Part shown: piece after piece, positions 7,313-15,013 of the stretch
Layout: every line of letters starts with the position of its first letter
Position numbering within the stretch: the first letter of the stretch is position 1
NCBI GenBank assembly: GCA_043804035.1
Contig: JAZDJJ010000052.1
Location: forward strand, 1 to 20,440
Direction of reading: 5' to 3'
From: JAZDJJ01 sp043804035
GTDB lineage: Bacteria; Bacteroidota; Bacteroidia; Palsa-948
Length of the DNA stretch: 20,440 nt
Translations under genes and position numbers: made by a program
The notes under the pieces: model-generated
Told to the model about the DNA's origin: nothing
Database searches by the model: none
What the model saw: only the letters and a program-made list of their open reading frames with translations

Positions 7313-8665
7313 TCAAACACGCGGAGAACCCTTGAATAATAGTCGCTGTCCGTTCTGTGATTCATCAAACTTTCCTTTTGTGTAAACAAGATGCCCGTTC
7401 ACGAAAGTGTGAGTAACACGTGAATGAAAAGTAATTCCTTCAAAAGGCGACCATCTGCATTTTGACAACACATTTGATTTTTCTATAGTCCATGGAGAAT
7501 TCAAATCTACCAGAACAAGGTCAGCAAAATACCCTTCACGAATATAACCACGTTTATCAATTTGAAAACATTCTGCCACAGCGTGAGACATTTTCTCTGT
7601 AATTTTTTCCAAAGAAATTTTTTTCTGATGATAGAGTTCAAGCATTGCCACTAATGAATGTTGAATCAATGGTGCGCCAGATGGACATTCAAAATATTTT
7701 TTTTGTTTCTCTTCCAAGGTATGTGGTGCATGGTCAGTGGCTATGACATCAATTTTATTTTCAAACACTCCTTTTAGAATCGCTTCTCTGTCATTTTTTG
7801 TTTTGATGGCTGGATTCCATTTGATGAGATTTCCTTTTATTTTGTAATCTTCATCTGAAAACCAAAGATGATGAATACATGCCTCAGCAGTAATTCGTTT
7901 TTGTTTCAAGGGAATAGTGTTATCAAAAAGTTCCAACTCCTTTGCTGTGGATATATGAAGAATATGAAGTCGTGTGTTATATTTTTTCGCCAACTCAACA
8001 GCAAGAGAAGATGACTTGAAGCATGCCTCTTCACTGCGAATTTGCGGATGACATTCTATCGGAATATCATCTCCGTATTTTGCTCTAAACTTTATCGTGT
8101 TCGCGCAGATAGTTGATTCATCTTCACAGTGAATGGCAAGGAGAAGTTTGCATTTGGAAAAAATATTTTCAAGTGCTGTGCGATTATCCACCAGCATATC
8201 TCCTGTGGACGAACCCATAAAAACTTTCACACCGCAGACATTTTTAGAATTTGTTTTCAGTACTTCGTCAATGTTATCGTTAGAAGCGCCAATGTAAAAT
8301 GAAAAGTTTGCCAAAGATTTTTCAGAAGCAAGTTTGTATTTTTCTTCTAATAATTTTTGTGTAATCGTATTCGGAATTGTGTTTGGCATTTCCATGAAAG
8401 AAGTAACACCACCTGCTACCGCGGCTTTGGATTCAGTGTAAATATTTGCTTTGTATGTTAGTCCCGGCTCGCGGAAATGCACATGGTCGTCAATCACACC
8501 GGGAAAAAGATATTTACCTTTAGCATCAATTACAGATGCCGAGTTATGAATAAGGGATGACAAATGCGGGGAAATGGATTTTATTACTTCACCTTCAATC
8601 AGAAGATTTCCGTGAAATATTTTTCCCTCGTTAACGATATTCGTATTCGTAATGAGCGTCTTCAT
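7313..8665 (-). CDS. pyrC: Dihydroorotase
   Basis: 450 residues, the size of the longer (class I, PyrC/AllB-like) bacterial dihydroorotases. It interconverts N-carbamoyl-aspartate and dihydroorotate in de novo pyrimidine synthesis. The metal ligands are visible: DDHVHFREPG (His61, His63), Lys147 in GVKVFMGSS (carboxylated in the family), His179 in AIHCED, His237 in LHILHIST, and Asp311 in IATDHAPHT. Conserved HFREPG and MPNT (93-96) complete the active site. Allantoinase shares the fold, but no purine catabolism genes are nearby. The start codon overlaps the stop of the upstream glycosyltransferase gene (ATGA), so the two are co-transcribed. Confidence 0.95.
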   Translation of the reverse strand: MKTLITNTNIVNEGKIFHGNLLIEGEVIKSISPHLSSLIHNSASVIDAKGKYLFPGVIDDHVHFREPGLTYKANIYTESKAAVAGGVTSFMEMPNTIPNTITQKLLEEKYKLASEKSLANFSFYIGASNDNIDEVLKTNSKNVCGVKVFMGSSTGDMLVDNRTALENIFSKCKLLLAIHCEDESTICANTIKFRAKYGDDIPIECHPQIRSEEACFKSSSLAVELAKKYNTRLHILHISTAKELELFDNTIPLKQKRITAEACIHHLWFSDEDYKIKGNLIKWNPAIKTKNDREAILKGVFENKIDVIATDHAPHTLEEKQKKYFECPSGAPLIQHSLVAMLELYHQKKISLEKITEKMSHAVAECFQIDKRGYIREGYFADLVLVDLNSPWTIEKSNVLSKCRWSPFEGITFHSRVTHTFVNGHLVYTKGKFDESQNGQRLLFKGSPRV

Positions 8666-9381
8666 TTCTTTTTAATTTTTTTAAATCTCATCTGTAAGAC
8701 ACCCCAGAATGCTTCCTTAAAAATCCCCATACTCATTTTTGAAATACCTTCCTGCCTGTCTTTGAAAGTAATGGGAACTTCGGTTACCTTAAAACCGAGT
8801 TTGTGGGCTGTGTATTTCATTTCAATCTGAAAAGCATAGCCGATGCATTTTATTTTTTTAAAATCAATCGCCTCTAAAACTTTTCTTCGGTAACATTTAA
8901 ATCCTGCAGTAGTATCAAAAATATTTACCCACAAAATTATTCTCACATAAACCGAAGCAAGATAAGACATTAAAATTCTTCCTGCTGGCCAGTTTTCCAC
9001 TTTGCCACCTTTCACATAACGCGAGCCAATAGCCACATCGGCTCCATTTATACATGCATTACGCAACCGAATAAGGTCTTCAGGGTTATGAGAAAAATCT
9101 GCATCCATTTCAAAAATGTATTCGTAATTTTTTTTTAACGCCCAGTTGAATCCATAAATGTATGCAGTGCCGAGTCCTTGTTTTCCTTTTCTTTCTTCTA
9201 TGAAAAGATTATCTGAAAAATTTTGTTGAAGATTTTTTACAATGTCGGAAGTTCCGTCAGGCGAGCCGTCATCAACAATGAGAATGTGAAACGGAACGGA
9301 AAGAGAAAAAACTTTCCGAATCATTTTTTCTATATTTTCCTTTTCGTTGTAAGTAGGAATTATGACTAAAGAATCAGACAT
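8662..9381 (-). CDS. Polyprenol monophosphomannose synthase-type glycosyltransferase (GT2)
   Basis: 239 residues with no membrane-spanning C-terminal extension, the size of short DPM1-like enzymes. They move mannose (or another hexose) from a nucleotide sugar to polyprenyl phosphate on the inner face of the cytoplasmic membrane. The GT-A motifs are clear: IIPTYNEKENI (7-17), VDDGSPDGT (36-44), KGKQGLGTAY (65-74) and the metal-binding DADFSHNP (93-100). TAGFKCYRR is characteristic of the DPM1 group. The sugar actually used cannot be told from sequence. It overlaps pyrC by 4 bases, a linkage with no obvious metabolic logic. Confidence 0.9.
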   Translation of the reverse strand: MSDSLVIIPTYNEKENIEKMIRKVFSLSVPFHILIVDDGSPDGTSDIVKNLQQNFSDNLFIEERKGKQGLGTAYIYGFNWALKKNYEYIFEMDADFSHNPEDLIRLRNACINGADVAIGSRYVKGGKVENWPAGRILMSYLASVYVRIILWVNIFDTTAGFKCYRRKVLEAIDFKKIKCIGYAFQIEMKYTAHKLGFKVTEVPITFKDRQEGISKMSMGIFKEAFWGVLQMRFKKIKKK

Positions 9382-9404
9382 TTGAAATTAAGATTTACGA
9401 TTTG

Positions 9405-9460
9405 CGAATAACAATTAACGAATAACAATTAACGAATAACAATTAACGATTAACGATTAA
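9405..9460. repeat. Short tandem repeat, 14-bp unit
   Basis: CGAATAACAATTAA occurs three times without change (9405-9446) and is followed by two 7-bp units CGATTAA (9447-9460). The 14-mer can be read as two diverged 7-mers. It fills most of the 85-base spacer between glyS and the glycosyltransferase gene. The CGATTAA pair also occurs at 357-370. Confidence 0.85.
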
Positions 9461-9466
9461 TCAATA

Positions 9467-11017
9467 TTAGCAAGAAAGCAAATTTTTCAAACTTATTTTC
9501 TCTTCAATAATATCAGCAACTTTATCAACAGAAATTCTCTCTTGCTCCATGGTATCGCGGTAGCGGATTGTAACTGAATTATCTTGTAATGACTGGTAAT
9601 CAATCGTGATGCAAAATGGAGTGCCAATGGCATCTTGTCTGCGATAACGTTTGCCGATAGTATCTTTTTCTTCATAGTAACACTGGCAAATTTGTTTCAG
9701 GTTATTAAATATTTCCATTGCTTTTTCAGGGAGCATGTCTTTTTTTACTAATGGGAATACAGCAACTTTCATGGGAGCAAGGGCGGGAGGTATGCGAAGC
9801 ACTACGCGTTCTGTTTCTTCTTCTCCTGCTTTTTCCACAGAAAGTTTTTCCTCAAGATATGCAGCCGAAAGGACAGACAAAAACATTCTGTCTAATCCGA
9901 TGGAAGTTTCAATTACATAAGGAACATAACTTTTGTTCATCTCATAATCAAAATATTGTAATTTCTTACCTGAATATTTTTCGTGAGAACTCAAATCAAA
10001 ATCGGTACGCGAGTGGATGCCTTCAATTTCTTTGAACCCGAATGGGAAAGCAAATTCAATATCACATGCAGCATTTGCATAGTGTGCGAGTTTGAGATGA
10101 TCGTGAAATCGGTAATTGTTTTCTCCAAAATTTAATGCGTGATGCCACTTCAAACGTTTTTCTTTCCAGTAGTTATACCATTGCATTTCTTCACCGGGGC
10201 GAATGAAGAATTGCATTTCCATTTGTTCAAATTCACGCATACGGAATAAAAATTGCCTTGCAACAATTTCGTTGCGAAACGCTTTTCCTGTTTGTGCAAT
10301 ACCGAACGGAATTTTCATTCTTGCTGAGCGCTGTACATTCAAAAAGTTTACAAAGATTCCCTGTGCGGTTTCAGGTCGTAAATAAATTGTATTCGTGTTT
10401 TCGCTCACAGAACCCATCTGTGTGGAGAACATTAAATTAAACTGACGAACATCTGTCCAGTTTCTTGTTCCTGAAACAGGACAAACAATTTCGCAATCAA
10501 TAATTATTTGTTTTACTTCTGTCAAATTATTTTTCTCTAACGCGTCCTTAAGTCGTGTATTTATTTCATTAATTTTTTTCTGATATTCTACACTTTTAGG
10601 ATTTGTAGAACGGAACATTTTCTCATCAAAATTCTCAAAACGTTTTTTTGCTTTCTGTATTTCCTTGTCAATTTTCGTTTCGATTTTTGCTATGTGTTCT
10701 TCAATCAGGATATCGGCACGATAACGTTTTTTTGAATCCATATTATCTATGAGAGGATCGCTGAACGCATCCACATGACCGCTTGCTTTCCATGTAGTTG
10801 GGTGCATGAAGATGGCAGTATCAAGCCCTATAATATTATCGTTCATCTGCACCATTGATTTCCACCAGTATTCGCGGATATTATTTTTTAGTTCAACGCC
10901 ATAAGGTCCGTAATCATACACGGCACCGAGTCCATCATAAATTTCGGATGAAGGAAAAACAAATCCGTACTCTCTGCAATGAGAAATAATGTTTTTAAAA
11001 AGTTCTTCGTTGTTCAT
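9467..11017 (-). CDS. glyS: Glycyl-tRNA synthetase (single-chain, alpha2 type)
   Basis: 516 residues, the size of the homodimeric, eukaryote-like glycyl-tRNA synthetase found in Bacteroidota, unrelated to the two-subunit GlyQ/GlyS enzyme of Proteobacteria. It charges tRNA-Gly. The class II motifs are present: GFVFPSSEIYDGLGAVYDYGPYG at the N-terminus (18-40), RPETAQGIFVNF and IAQTGKAFRNEI (motif 2 region, about 215-250), and motif 3 ETSIGLDRMFLSVL with its conserved GLDR. A C-terminal anticodon-binding domain follows (APMKVAVFPLV onward). The ATG at 11017 overlaps the stop of the frame-corrected MBL hydrolase gene upstream, so the two genes are coupled. Confidence 0.97.
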   Translation of the reverse strand: MNNEELFKNIISHCREYGFVFPSSEIYDGLGAVYDYGPYGVELKNNIREYWWKSMVQMNDNIIGLDTAIFMHPTTWKASGHVDAFSDPLIDNMDSKKRYRADILIEEHIAKIETKIDKEIQKAKKRFENFDEKMFRSTNPKSVEYQKKINEINTRLKDALEKNNLTEVKQIIIDCEIVCPVSGTRNWTDVRQFNLMFSTQMGSVSENTNTIYLRPETAQGIFVNFLNVQRSARMKIPFGIAQTGKAFRNEIVARQFLFRMREFEQMEMQFFIRPGEEMQWYNYWKEKRLKWHHALNFGENNYRFHDHLKLAHYANAACDIEFAFPFGFKEIEGIHSRTDFDLSSHEKYSGKKLQYFDYEMNKSYVPYVIETSIGLDRMFLSVLSAAYLEEKLSVEKAGEEETERVVLRIPPALAPMKVAVFPLVKKDMLPEKAMEIFNNLKQICQCYYEEKDTIGKRYRRQDAIGTPFCITIDYQSLQDNSVTIRYRDTMEQERISVDKVADIIEEKISLKNLLSC

Positions 11018-11656
11018 GAAGTAAAAAATGGATTATTATTTTTCTCAAAGCCAATGGATGTCTGCTGCCCGTGACCCGGAAAAACAACAAAGTCATCATC
11101 AAAAGAAAAAAGTTTTGTCTTGATATTTGAGATAAGCGATTTATGATTTCCACCGGGTAAATCCGTTCTGCCGATACTTCCGTAAAAAAGTACATCACCG
11201 CTGATGATGATTTTTTTTTTCTTTATTTACAAAGCATAAACTTCCCGGAGAATGTCCCGGAGTGAAAAGAATTTCCAGTGATGAGTTACCGAACTTTACA
11301 ATGTCGCCTTCATCCAAAAATGTTAGTGGTTCATCAAATTTTTGGACGCTCAATCCATACAAATGAGCAAACTGCTGCATTGATTTTAGTATATGTAAAT
11401 CATCTTTGTGTATTCCCAATTCAATGTTATACTTTTTTGCTACGAATGAATTGCCTAATACATGATCAATATGACCATGAGTGTTCAGAAATTTTACGGG
11501 TTTCAATTCTTCCTTCTTGATGAAGTCAGTAAGTTCTTTTTGTTCATAATCATGGTAACATCCCGGATCAATGATAACGCATTCTTTGTTTTCATCGTAG
11601 AGGATGTATGTGTTTTCCTGAAATGAATTAAAGACGAAAGATTGAAGTTGGAGCAT
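11014..11656 (-). CDS. MBL-fold metallo-hydrolase (glyoxalase II-like), with a one-base frameshift
   Basis: The first frame (11656 down to 11195) gives 153 residues with the zinc-binding THGHIDH (His60, His62, Asp64, His65) and TPGHSPGS (His135). It then leaves frame at ten T's on the plus strand (11211-11220). Removing one base restores IIISGDVLFYGSIGRTDLPG, with the third metal-ligand Asp, then FPGHGQQTS with the last His, ending at 11014. The corrected protein is 213 residues, normal for the small YcbL/GloB-like hydrolases of Bacteroidota, which often act on thioesters. As written, the product lacks two metal ligands and should be inactive. The corrected stop overlaps the glyS start (ATGA), which supports the correction. 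Confidence 0.88.
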
Positions 11657-11687
11657 AGAGTTAAGTTTTATAGTATGAAAAATTTTT

Positions 11688-11695
11688 CAAAGTTA
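11688..11695 (-). promoter_or_regulatory. Putative -7 box for the MBL hydrolase-glyS operon
   Basis: TAACTTTG on the minus strand matches TAnnTTTG, with a TTTTG 16 bases further upstream, closer than ideal. It lies 31 bases before the start codon. Confidence 0.35.
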
Positions 11696-11738
11696 AAAAT
11701 TTTAGAAAAAGCAAAAGATATGTAATTAAAATTATATG

Positions 11739-11746
11739 TATGTTTG
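11739..11746 (+). promoter_or_regulatory. Putative -7 box for atpB
   Basis: TATGTTTG matches TAnnTTTG, 29 bases before the atpB ATG. No -33 element is clear. Confidence 0.35.
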
Positions 11747-11775
11747 CACATAAAAATTTTGAACCATTGTAAATA

Positions 11776-12813
11776 ATGAATTATAGAAACAATTTAAAAA
11801 CTTTTCTTCTTTCTGTTTTACTTTTCTTTTTTTTATATCCTTCTCTTTTTGCAAGTGAAAATCATGAACAAGAAGGGAAAAAAAAATTTGATGCAGGTAA
11901 ATTCATCCTCGGACATATTTCAGACCAGCATGATTGGCACCTATGGGGGCATACTTCTATTCCGCTTCCGGTAATTCTGTATTCTCCTGAAAAAGGAATA
12001 AGCATTTTTTTTTCTAATAAATTTAAACACGGACATGCTGCATATAACTCTTACCGCTTGAATGAACATGGGAAAATTTTTTCAGAAGATGGTTCAAAGT
12101 TTTATGATTTTTCCATCACAAAAAATGTTGCTTCGCTTTTTATTAGTGTAATTTTTCTGTTGTTGATTTTTATTTCTGTTGCAAGAAGTTACGATCGCAG
12201 AAAAGAACAAGCACCAAAAGGATTGCAAAGTTTACTGGAACCAATTATATTTTTTGTACGTGATGATATTGTCAAAACAGCCATTGGAGAAAAAAAATAT
12301 GAAAAATATCTTCCTTATCTGCTCACTTTATTTTTTTTTATCTGGATAAATAATATAATGGGACTGATTCCTTTTTTTCCCGGAGGCGCTAATCTTACAG
12401 GAAACATTGCTGTGCCGATGACGCTTGCTATATTTACCTTTCTTATCACCATCTCTATTGCTAATAAAAATTATTGGAGACATGTTTTTGCTATGCCCGG
12501 CATTCCGATTGGAGTTCTGCCTCTAATCACAGTGATAGAGATTATAGGTATTTTCCTTAAACCACTTGTATTGATAATTCGACTTTTTGCAAACATAACA
12601 GCAGGACATATTATTATTTTATCATTTATTAGTTTGATTTTTATTTTTGCAGAAATGAATATGTGGCTTGGCGCTAGTGTGTCAATTGTTTCTGTAGTAT
12701 TTGCTTTGTTTATGAATGTACTGGAATTGCTGGTAGGATTCCTACAGGCGTATGTATTTACATTGCTCACATCAATGTATTTTGGTTCAGCAATAGAAGA
12801 AGCACATCAATAA
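11776..12813 (+). CDS. atpB: ATP synthase F0 subunit a
   Basis: 345 residues, long for subunit a because of the Bacteroidota-type N-terminal extension: a signal-like segment (FLLSVLLFFFLYPSLFA, 10-26), then a His-rich extramembrane stretch up to about 118. Subunit a forms the proton half-channels beside the c-ring. The key features are Arg269 in IIRLFANITAGH, the Arg that interacts with the c-ring carboxylate, plus Glu317 and Gln324 in the last helix region LELLVGFLQAYVF. About five or six hydrophobic segments follow residue 118. It starts the F0 cluster, but the next gene is a nuclease gene rather than atpE. No atpI-like gene precedes it. Confidence 0.95.
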   Translation: MNYRNNLKTFLLSVLLFFFLYPSLFASENHEQEGKKKFDAGKFILGHISDQHDWHLWGHTSIPLPVILYSPEKGISIFFSNKFKHGHAAYNSYRLNEHGKIFSEDGSKFYDFSITKNVASLFISVIFLLLIFISVARSYDRRKEQAPKGLQSLLEPIIFFVRDDIVKTAIGEKKYEKYLPYLLTLFFFIWINNIMGLIPFFPGGANLTGNIAVPMTLAIFTFLITISIANKNYWRHVFAMPGIPIGVLPLITVIEIIGIFLKPLVLIIRLFANITAGHIIILSFISLIFIFAEMNMWLGASVSIVSVVFALFMNVLELLVGFLQAYVFTLLTSMYFGSAIEEAHQ

Positions 12814-12825
12814 ACATTAAACTTT
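12811..12825 (+). repeat. 15-bp direct repeat, left copy, flanking the PD-(D/E)XK gene
   Basis: TAAACATTAAACTTT, directly after the atpB coding sequence and including its stop codon. It recurs with one mismatch at 13704-13718. Confidence 0.5.
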
Positions 12826-12844
12826 GAGCATTAAACTAACCATT

Positions 12845-13720
12845 ATGAAAAACCTTATACGATTTGACTGGGCAGTAAAACGACTTTTGAGAAACAAAGC
12901 CAATTTTAAAGTTGTTGAAGGATTTCTGAGCGAATTATTCCGTGAAGATATTATCATTCAAAGCGTTCTTGAAAGCGAGAGTAATCAAAGATATTACGAT
13001 GATAAATTTAATCGTTTTGATATGCTTGTTGAAAATTCAAAAGGCGAACTAATTGCAATTGAAATACAAAACAATACTGAACACGATTATTTTCAACGAA
13101 TGCTTTATGGAACTTCAAAACTTGTTATTGACCATTTGTTTCTGGGCGATAAATATGGAAAACTCAAAAAGGTTATCTCCATAAACATTGTTTATTTTGA
13201 TTTAGGACAAGGCGAGGATTATGTTTATTATGGAAAAACAAACTTTTGCGGTTTGCATAAAAACGACACATTGCAATTATCAGAGAGACAAAAAGAATTA
13301 TTTATAAAAAAAGATGTTGCAGAAATTTTTCCCGAATACTATTTGATTAAAGTAAATAGTTTTGACGAATTGGCTAAAGATACTTTGGACGAATGGATAT
13401 ATTATTTTAAGACCAATAAAATAAAAGATAATTTCACTGCCAAAGGATTAAAGGAAGCAAAGGAAATACTAAAAGAAGATAACTTACCTAAAAAAGAAAT
13501 ATCGGACTATAAAATATATCTTGAAGACATTAGGTATCAAGCAAGCATGACTTGGTCAATGAAAATGGATGAAGAATATAGAATAAAAAAAGAAAACGCT
13601 ATAGAGATTGCTAAAAAAATGCTTTTAGAGAAAGAGCCCATAGAAAAAATTATAAAATATACAGGACTTACAAAACAAGAAATCGAAAAAATTATAAGAA
13701 CCTTAAACCTTAAACTTTAA
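12845..13720 (+). CDS. PD-(D/E)XK nuclease family transposase (PDDEXK_2/Rpn-like)
   Basis: 291 residues from the ATG at 12845; the frame stays open 7 codons further upstream, from a TTG, but MKNLIRFDWAVKRLLRNKANF is how this family normally begins. The nuclease core is visible: an N-terminal helix EGFLSELF, then RFDMLVENSKGELIAIEIQNN with Asp59 and Glu73-x-Gln75 as the PD-(D/E)XK catalytic set (Gln in place of Lys, as usual here), then HDYFQRMLYGTSKLV. The Rpn relatives are nucleases that stimulate recombination; the Bacteroidota members are often annotated as transposases. The C-terminus (KKMLLEKEPIEKIIKYTGLTKQEIEKI) resembles a helix-turn-helix. It lies between atpB and atpE on the same strand, a position not normal for atp operons, and is intact. 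Confidence 0.9.
   Translation: MKNLIRFDWAVKRLLRNKANFKVVEGFLSELFREDIIIQSVLESESNQRYYDDKFNRFDMLVENSKGELIAIEIQNNTEHDYFQRMLYGTSKLVIDHLFLGDKYGKLKKVISINIVYFDLGQGEDYVYYGKTNFCGLHKNDTLQLSERQKELFIKKDVAEIFPEYYLIKVNSFDELAKDTLDEWIYYFKTNKIKDNFTAKGLKEAKEILKEDNLPKKEISDYKIYLEDIRYQASMTWSMKMDEEYRIKKENAIEIAKKMLLEKEPIEKIIKYTGLTKQEIEKIIRTLNLKL
13704..13718 (+). repeat. 15-bp direct repeat, right copy, flanking the PD-(D/E)XK gene
   Basis: TAAACCTTAAACTTT, one mismatch to 12811-12825. It overlaps the last codons of the nuclease gene and is part of a TTAAAC-type heptamer run. Confidence 0.5.
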
Positions 13721-13737
13721 ACTCTAAATTTAATTTT

Positions 13738-14007
13738 ATGTTACTTACAATTATTTTACAAGCAGCACAAAGTGTTCCTGAAGGAATGGGATCTAGTTAT
13801 GGAATTGCTGCATTAGGAGCAGGAATTGCCGCATTAGGTGGCAGCATAGGAATCGGACTTATTGGTAATGGCGCTGTGAATGCCATTGCCCGTCAGCCCG
13901 AAGCGATGGAAAATATTCGCGCTAATATGATTCTGACAGCTGCACTTGTGGAAGGAGCTGCATTTTTTGCAATGGTAATTGGACTACTTGTGTTGTTACT
14001 TAAATAA
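13738..14007 (+). CDS. atpE: ATP synthase F0 subunit c
   Basis: 89 residues, two transmembrane helices forming one hairpin of the c-ring. Helix 1 holds the glycine-rich GAGIAALGGSIGIG packing motif (28-40), the polar loop is ARQPE (51-55), and helix 2 carries the ion-binding Glu72 in TAALVEGAAFF. There is no Gln in the helix 1 ligand position and no Ser/Thr after Glu72, so the ring should carry protons rather than sodium. It follows the nuclease gene by 17 bases and precedes atpF by 232 bases, so the F0 genes are unusually spread out. Confidence 0.95.
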   Translation: MLLTIILQAAQSVPEGMGSSYGIAALGAGIAALGGSIGIGLIGNGAVNAIARQPEAMENIRANMILTAALVEGAAFFAMVIGLLVLLLK

Positions 14008-14050
14008 TGTCTGTCCATAAAGCAGGAAAAATAGAATCCGTCTGAGGCGG

Positions 14051-14110
14051 ACTGATGATTATGATAAATTATGATTTCATAAAATCATAACAATCTGTGT
14101 TATCAGTGTT
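14051..14110. repeat. Small palindromic repeat, family C, copy 1
   Basis: Lies in the 232-base gap between atpE and atpF, which contains no gene. It has the inverted ends ACTGATGA (14051-14058) and TATCAGTGTT (14101-14110), and a central perfect hairpin TTATGATTT / AAATCATAA (14069-14090). On the minus strand the AACACTGATAACAC end matches the start of the element at 16445. Confidence 0.5.
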
Positions 14111-14239
14111 CTATTATATTTCGTGACTTTACAGACAAATATTAATTAATTTTTTTTGCAAAATGTACTATTCGCTATAAGATACGTACAAAATGACGTG
14201 TTCCGTCTTTTAGTGGAAAAATTTAAAACTTAAATTTTT

Positions 14240-14731
14240 ATGATTCTACAACCCGAATTTGGACTTGTGTTCTGGATGACACTTATCTTTTTGCTCATTG
14301 TATGGCTGCTGAAAAAATTTGCATGGAAGCCGATACTGAAAGCACTAAGCGAACGCGAACAATCTATTCAAAGTGCGCTGGACTCTGCAAAAAAAGCCCG
14401 CGAAGAAATGGTTTCGCTACAAGCAGGGCATGAAAAAATTATTGCAGAAGCCAGATATACTCACGATAGAATTGTGAAAGAAGCAAGAGAAATAGGAGAT
14501 AAAATTATTAAAGAAGCAAAAGAAAACGCAAGCAAAGAAGCAAAAAATATAGTTGCCATTGCACGCGAAAATATTCATTACGAAAAGATGGCTGCTATCA
14601 CTGAACTGAAAAATCAAGTGGCGATTCTTTCCATTGAGATTGCAGAAAAAATCCTAAAACGTGAACTTTCCGAAAAAGATAAACAAAAAACTATCATCAA
14701 AGATTTGTTGGAAAATATTAAAATGAATTAA
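14240..14731 (+). CDS. atpF: ATP synthase F0 subunit b
   Basis: 163 residues. The single N-terminal membrane anchor (FGLVFWMTLIFLLIVWLL, about 7-24) is followed by KKFAWKPILKALSEREQSI, the standard b-subunit junction, and then a long charged helix forming the peripheral stalk coiled coil. It would pair with a second b chain and hold subunit delta. The C-terminal end SIEIAEKILKRELSEKDKQK is typical. Normally atpH, atpA and atpG follow; here a family A repeat and then cca follow. Confidence 0.94.
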   Translation: MILQPEFGLVFWMTLIFLLIVWLLKKFAWKPILKALSEREQSIQSALDSAKKAREEMVSLQAGHEKIIAEARYTHDRIVKEAREIGDKIIKEAKENASKEAKNIVAIARENIHYEKMAAITELKNQVAILSIEIAEKILKRELSEKDKQKTIIKDLLENIKMN

Positions 14732-14759
14732 CTGATATTACGCAAATGGAATACATCTT

Positions 14760-14902
14760 TGCGACATGAAGCGAAGCGAAATGGAAGCAATCTCTAATCT
14801 GCCTGTGCCGAACACGGCAGACAGGTAGCAGGGATAAAGATTGCTTCGGGTTGCTTAAGGCAACCCTCGCAATGACGTTTATTTGTATTTTTAATACTGC
14901 CC
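14760..14902 (+). repeat. Family A element, long-type copy lacking its left end
   Basis: 143 bases matching the 17580-17747 part of the long family A copy, with an internal deletion: GCGACATGAAGCGAAGCGAA, then GGAAGCAATCT...AGATTGCTTC, and TCGCAATGACG near the right end. The terminal sequence is AATACTGCCC rather than GAACTGCCC. It lies 28 bases after the atpF stop, where atpH would be expected. Confidence 0.8.
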
Positions 14903-15013
14903 ATAAATAAAATGCATAAGTTCTGACTTCAAACTTGAAACTTTAGATACTTCAATCATTCTAAACTTTTCTTTGTGTTTTATGAAAAATGTATTTTGGC
15001 TTTTCTCCAATAA

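Noticed and set aside
9405..9460. CRISPR array
   Set aside because: The units are contiguous 14-mers without spacers, and no cas genes are present.
10995..11198. 67-codon minus-strand open frame upstream of glyS
   Set aside because: It reads the C-terminal part of the MBL hydrolase gene in a wrong frame; the correct continuation, after removing one base at 11211-11220, gives the family motifs.
12824..12844. 7-codon upstream extension of the PD-(D/E)XK gene
   Set aside because: It starts with TTG inside the flanking direct repeat; the ATG at 12845 matches the usual family start.
14023..14060. Remnant gene between atpE and atpF
   Set aside because: I could find no atp-like or other protein fragment in any frame; only a short TCCGTC/GGCGGA inverted motif and the family C palindrome.
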